From an uncultured Gemmatimonadota bacterium (GTDB lineage Bacteria > Gemmatimonadota > Gemmatimonadetes > Gemmatimonadales > Gemmatimonadaceae): a DNA stretch of 5,183 nt. Each line of letters starts with the position of its first letter. Position 1 is the first letter of the stretch. Positions 4,692 through 5,183 of this stretch are shown here, piece after piece. The stretch spans positions 1 through 5,183 of the forward strand of contig CAMLHT010000268.1 in assembly GCA_946479895.1 (NCBI GenBank), in the 5' to 3' direction. The notes beneath the pieces were generated by a model that saw only the letters and a program-made list of their open reading frames with translations, made no database searches and was not told where the DNA came from. The position numbers were made by a program, and so were the translations under genes.

Positions 4692-5183
4692 AATCAGGAT
4701 GTCGGCGTGCTCAGCGGAGATTCCCTTGCCGGACTGCGCTCGCAATTCCTTCAGGAACGCGTCGATCTGGTTGTCCGCCGCTTTCGCCGATCCGCGTGCG
4801 CGCGCGGCGGCCGCGGCGTCGAGCTTGGCGCAAAGCGACGTGGCCAGGTTGCCCGCGAACTCCTTCGCCAGCCGGCATAGAGCGTCGGTCGTCACCACGA
4901 CGGTGAAGGTGACCGTGGCCGTCGCGCTGTTTCCGGCCCGGTCGGTGGCCGATGCGGACCGCGTCGTCGCGCCGGGCCCGAACGCGTAGGCCGCCCCGGC
5001 GATGTTCTCGCAGCTGCTGGTCGCCAGCCCCGACGTGGCGTCGCTGGCGGCGCAGTCGATGGCGACGGCCTGGTCGGCGGAATAGGTGCCGGCGTTGCCC
5101 GAGTAGGCGACGACCGGATTCGTCGCGTCGCGCTTCACCGTTTGCGTTACCGTCGTCGTCAGGCCGGCGCCGTTCGTCGCCGA
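4671..5183 (-). CDS. C-terminal part of a secreted protein with Ig-like repeats and a FIMAH-type domain
   Basis: The frame is open to the right edge, so the 170 residues seen are the C terminus of a longer, probably secreted or surface protein. Counting from the edge, the first 19 residues (SATNGAGLTTTVTQTVKRD) end one repeat. A full repeat follows (about 20-97): NPVVAYSGNAGTYSADQAV, two cysteines (CAASD and SSCEN) probably disulfide-bonded, and the closing strand block ATDRAGNSATATVTFTVVVT. The shared '(A)TDRAGN / ATNGAG' ending marks tandem bacterial Ig-like or HYR-like domains. The last 70 residues (LCRLAKEFAG, LCAKLDAAAAARARG, AADNQIDAFLKELRAQSGK, AEHADILIRLASAL) match the helical FIMAH domain that caps many such proteins. 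It is convergent with the cyclophilin gene, with 18 bp between stops. The true start and any enzymatic domain lie outside the window; a GTG at 5138 is only an internal codon. Confidence 0.88.
   Translation of the reverse strand, partial: SATNGAGLTTTVTQTVKRDATNPVVAYSGNAGTYSADQAVAIDCAASDATSGLATSSCENIAGAAYAFGPGATTRSASATDRAGNSATATVTFTVVVTTDALCRLAKEFAGNLATSLCAKLDAAAAARARGSAKAADNQIDAFLKELRAQSGKGISAEHADILIRLASAL

Overview
This is a GC-rich stretch of bacterial DNA with tightly packed genes. It has no RNA genes, CRISPR arrays or insertion sequences that I can see. The gene mix points to a Gram-negative-like soil or environmental bacterium, possibly Gemmatimonadota. That phylum is an inference from remembered similarity of the lipoprotein and cyclophilin, not from a search. 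The mix includes an ECF sigma factor, a lipoprotein next to a secreted PpiA-like cyclophilin, a histone-H1-like basic protein, and a secreted Ig-like/FIMAH protein.

Left part (1-1194, minus strand): a HAD-family phosphatase (538-1194) lies upstream of an ECF sigma-70 factor (475 to beyond the left edge, 3' end missing). The 62 bp between them hold an ECF-type promoter candidate. Its -10 sits so close to the sigma ATG that the transcript would be leaderless or nearly so.

Middle part (1218-2872, plus strand): three genes run divergently from the phosphatase, with only 23 bp between the two start codons. They encode a DUF6941-type beta-sandwich protein, an FRG-domain protein, and a 136-residue protein I do not recognise. 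The last two are 17 bp apart, with a good ribosome binding site. This is the least understood part of the window.

Right-middle part (2973-4652, plus strand): after a 100-bp AT-richer gap comes a compact run. It contains a Lys/Ala/Pro-rich histone-H1-like protein with an AT-hook-like core, a lipoprotein 4 bp later, and a cyclophilin-type peptidyl-prolyl isomerase that overlaps the lipoprotein stop by an ATGA.

Right edge (4671-5183, minus strand, convergent): the C-terminal end of a large secreted protein with Ig-like repeats and a terminal FIMAH-type helical domain. An interrupted hairpin lies at the junction of the two convergent genes.

No gene-free stretch exceeds about 100 bp. I found no clear case of a wholly new system. 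The best candidates for follow-up are the FRG/unknown pair and the H1-like protein.
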